From an uncultured Lachnospiraceae bacterium (lineage in GTDB: Bacteria > Bacillota > Clostridia > Lachnospirales > Lachnospiraceae), in the NCBI GenBank assembly GCA_902785055.1, contig CACZXG010000006.1, forward strand, positions 1-43,311: a stretch of 43,311 bases of DNA, written 5' to 3'. Position numbers and translations under genes: made by a program. Positions within the stretch are counted from its first letter, which is position 1. The number at the start of each line of letters is the position of its first letter. Positions 41,703 through 43,311 of the stretch are shown piece by piece. Under the pieces are notes generated by a model. The model searched no databases, was not told the DNA's origin, and saw nothing but the letters and a program-made list of their open reading frames with translations.

Positions 41703-42197
41703 ATGGCTTTTATTATTCTCGTTCTGATGGTATTCTTCGCGATGATCGCGCTGCAGCAGCAGATGACCAAAAAGGGGGTCGAAGCCGGAGCGAAGGATTC
41801 TGAGATCAAGATGATCCTCTCGTACTATAAGATACTTCGGGAGCACCAGAGCGAGACGAAAGCTAATGCTTTTGTGATCGGCTATGCGCAGAAACGGCAC
41901 GGCTCGGAACTTCGCGACAGGCTGGATGCGCTGGCTGTGAGGATCCTTGACGATAAGGGTACGCGCAGAGAAGGGGCAGAGAAACTGGAGATGCAGGTCA
42001 TCCAGATCAAAGACAAGTATTATTATCAGTTCCCAATCGATCTCGGGCTCAAAATGCGGGATGCCGAGATGGCGGCAGTGCTGGAGAGGACCAAGCAGAA
42101 GATCGAAGAGAGATACCCTGATGACTTTGTCGGAAAGGCAGTCAACTATATTACCGTAGTGATCGACGGCAAAAAAGCGCTGAACCTGCTCAAATAA
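41703..42197 (+). CDS. Small membrane-anchored hypothetical protein (164 residues)
   Basis: One N-terminal hydrophobic helix (MAFIILVLMVFFAMIALQQQ) is followed by a charged, mostly helical soluble domain (about 30-164) with ILSYYKILREHQSETKANAF and YYYQFPIDLGLKMRDAEM. Family not recognised. ATG at 41703 is chosen because AAAGGATGG lies just upstream; an in-frame TTG at 41679 has no SD. It is 87 bases after the HD hydrolase and may share its transcript. A clear terminator follows. Confidence 0.75.
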   Translation: MAFIILVLMVFFAMIALQQQMTKKGVEAGAKDSEIKMILSYYKILREHQSETKANAFVIGYAQKRHGSELRDRLDALAVRILDDKGTRREGAEKLEMQVIQIKDKYYYQFPIDLGLKMRDAEMAAVLERTKQKIEERYPDDFVGKAVNYITVVIDGKKALNLLK

Positions 42198-42228
42198 TAG
42201 AAAGCCTGATATCAGATCGAGCAATAAC

Positions 42229-42265
42229 AAAACGAGGCACCGTGTAACGGATGCCTCGTTTTATT
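42229..42265. terminator. Rho-independent terminator, likely bidirectional
   Basis: AAAACGAGGCA (42229-42239) pairs with TGCCTCGTTTT (42252-42262), with inner CCG/CGG pairs around TGTAA. Confidence 0.92.
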
Positions 42266-42316
42266 TATGTTATGGTAGTTTTGCCATATGGTTATGCCGT
42301 ATATATTTTGCCGGAT

Positions 42317-43078
42317 TTACTTCCATAAAAAGTCCATGAAGTCCGGTACTTCCTTCTCCCAGTCGGCCTCGCAGTGCCCGCCGCCGGGCTGGCAGTAGAG
42401 GCGGGTGATCGCTCCCTTTCTGTTCAGAAGTTTCTCCACCTTCCGGTTTGAATTAGTAAGGAACTTGCAGTAACCGGAGTCCGGATCGGTTCCGCCTTCC
42501 TTTTCTCCCCAGGAGAGGTAAACGCGGGTATCGGGATCGATGTCGCTGTGGTAAATGTCGTCCATGAGAGGCTGCATGACCATGAAGATGGAAGAGGAGA
42601 CGCAGGCTGCTTTGGAGAAGACGTTATTGTATTTGGTGACAGCGTAGAGTGACATAAGTCCGCCCATGGAGGAGCCGGCGATCGCAGTGGCTTCTCTTGC
42701 GGGATAGGTGCGGAACTTCCTGTCTATGAAAGGCTTGAGGCTGCGGGTGACCCAGTCAAGGGTCTCATCGCCTTCGCCGCGGATCTTTTTACCCAGGAGG
42801 TTGGCATCATAGGGGCAGTACTCGTCAAGTCTGTGATCGCCCTCGTGGGAGCACTCAAGTCCGACGATGATCATGTCTTTGTCCCAGCCGTCCAGAAATT
42901 CGCGAAGCCCCCAGGACTTGCCGAAAGTGGCGTCGGAATCATAGAAGAGATTGTGGCCATCCCAGAAATAAGTGACGGGATAGCGCTCATCTGTGCTGTC
43001 ATAGTTGTCCGGAAGATAGATATGAAGGCCGCGGGGCTCGGCCGCGGGTGCGTACCAGATCGTATCTTTTATAACCAT
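42317..43078 (-). CDS. Esterase D/enterochelin esterase-like alpha/beta hydrolase
   Basis: A 253-residue esterase of the PF00756 type. The entry HIYLPDNYDSTDERYPVTYF is typical, then FWDGHNLFYD, the nucleophile elbow IAGSSMGGLMSLYA with Ser137, and a C-terminal base His235 in PGGGHCEADWEKE. No signal peptide is seen, so it is cytoplasmic. Relatives hydrolyse acyl or feruloyl esters or siderophore-type esters; nothing nearby indicates which. AAGGAGTACAATAA precedes the ATG at 43078. It is a single gene with a plausible promoter overlapping an inverted repeat just upstream. Confidence 0.85.
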   Translation of the reverse strand: MVIKDTIWYAPAAEPRGLHIYLPDNYDSTDERYPVTYFWDGHNLFYDSDATFGKSWGLREFLDGWDKDMIIVGLECSHEGDHRLDEYCPYDANLLGKKIRGEGDETLDWVTRSLKPFIDRKFRTYPAREATAIAGSSMGGLMSLYAVTKYNNVFSKAACVSSSIFMVMQPLMDDIYHSDIDPDTRVYLSWGEKEGGTDPDSGYCKFLTNSNRKVEKLLNRKGAITRLYCQPGGGHCEADWEKEVPDFMDFLWK

Positions 43079-43112
43079 TTATTGTACTCCTTGTCTTTGT
43101 TTTACGCCCGAT

Positions 43113-43141
43113 ACTGTATCAGTTTGTTAAAAACAAATCAA
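43113..43141 (-). promoter_or_regulatory. Promoter of the esterase gene, overlapping an inverted repeat
   Basis: Reverse strand TTGATT (43136-43141), 17-base spacer and TACAGT (43113-43118). The spacer holds TTTGTT-AAA-AACAAA (43123-43137), a symmetric element that could be an operator. Confidence 0.5.
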
Positions 43142-43193
43142 TAGTTGTTTTGACAATAATACATTTCCATTTTCTGTTCATATTAGAAAATTA

Positions 43194-43202
43194 TGCTATA
43201 CT
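43194..43202 (+). promoter_or_regulatory. Extended -10 promoter near the window end
   Basis: TGC plus TATACT (43197-43202). It would start a transcript near 43209 running off the window, divergent from the esterase gene. Confidence 0.5.
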
Positions 43203-43208
43203 TACCTG

Positions 43209-43311
43209 TAGTATAGGTAATTGCGAAACTCGCTCCACGAGTTCGTAAACCTGAACAAAGTAAGACCGAGATCCGGCTATGCCGGATTTCATTGATCAAA
43301 ACTGGTGGGTA
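43209..43311 (+). promoter_or_regulatory. Structured 5' leader of a gene beyond the window
   Basis: No open frame is evident. Two hairpins can form: CGAAACTCG with CGAGTTCG (43224-43245, one bulged A) and ATCCGGC with GCCGGAT (about 43272-43288). The window ends in CTGGTGGGTA, which is reminiscent of, but does not match, the T-box consensus. It may be a riboswitch-type leader; the class is not recognised. Confidence 0.35.

Noticed and set aside
43302..43311. Second T-box motif at the window end
   Set aside because: TGGTGGGTA does not fit GTGGNACC and the leader before it is too short for a T-box Stem I; the sequence is cut, so it cannot be settled here.
1..43311. Mobile elements, CRISPR arrays, tRNA or rRNA genes
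   Set aside because: No transposase or integrase motifs, no regularly spaced identical repeats and no cloverleaf or rRNA-like stretch were found by eye on either strand.

Overview
The window looks like chromosomal DNA from a Gram-positive anaerobe of class Clostridia, most likely a Lachnospiraceae-type gut or rumen bacterium. This is inferred from AGGAGG-type ribosome binding sites, TTGACA/TATAAT and extended -10 (TGnTATAAT) promoters, a tRNA-Phe T-box leader in front of pheST, a YerB-like DUF3048 lipoprotein, a clostripain-family peptidase fused to BspA-type leucine-rich repeats, UMF1- and GPH-family sugar-type transporters and two large GH2 beta-galactosidases. No rRNA, tRNA, CRISPR array, transposase or phage gene was found. 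Most genes are short transcription units bounded by clear, often bidirectional hairpin terminators.

Layout. 1-4.2 kb: the start of a D-2-hydroxyacid dehydrogenase (cut by the window edge), a divergent UMF1 MFS transporter, a convergent glycerophosphodiesterase/lysophospholipase-like pair, and a GlsB-type membrane protein. 4.3-7.3 kb: a GH2 beta-galactosidase. 7.3-11.3 kb: promoter, Phe T-box leader and pheS-pheT. 11.4-14.5 kb: an alpha/beta hydrolase, a histidine phosphatase and a DUF3048 lipoprotein. 14.7-20.4 kb: a 1472-residue secreted C11 peptidase/LRR lipoprotein and a second lipoprotein. 20.5-25.3 kb: a Nit-type amidase, convergent with an operon reading permease - ATPase - binding protein - aspartate kinase. 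25.5-31.6 kb: the accessory-looking part. It holds a 65-residue Nif11-like small protein, a cupin-type glucose-6-phosphate isomerase destroyed by an internal deletion, a two-gene unit whose second product has a diadenylate-cyclase-like (DisA_N/DACNV-type) domain, a large Ser/Thr kinase with TPR and unknown C-terminal regions, and a nitroreductase. 31.7-37.4 kb: a lactose-type locus (GH2 enzyme plus GPH symporter) divergent from an AraC regulator. 37.5-43.3 kb: a single-pass membrane protein with an RS/G-rich cytoplasmic tail, a stand-alone PD-(D/E)XK-like nuclease, Bcp peroxiredoxin, an HD hydrolase, a small membrane protein, an esterase and the start of a new leader transcript.

How genes work together. 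The GH2/GPH/AraC block is a self-contained beta-galactoside uptake and cleavage unit. PheS and PheT form one synthetase whose expression is sensed by uncharged tRNA-Phe. The ABC transporter and aspartate kinase are probably one transcript, linking amino-acid import with the aspartate pathway. The 26.4-30.9 kb genes may be a nucleotide-sensing and phosphorylation module, but that is inference.

The strongest unusual signals are: a covarying tandem duplication of a hairpin just upstream of the T-box antiterminator; the isomerase deletion scar; the DAC-like/kinase neighbourhood; and a small intergenic repeat (core AAACTRCCYCAGAGG) that recurs at several places, twice as a terminator arm. All identifications come from reading motifs by eye; no database search was run.
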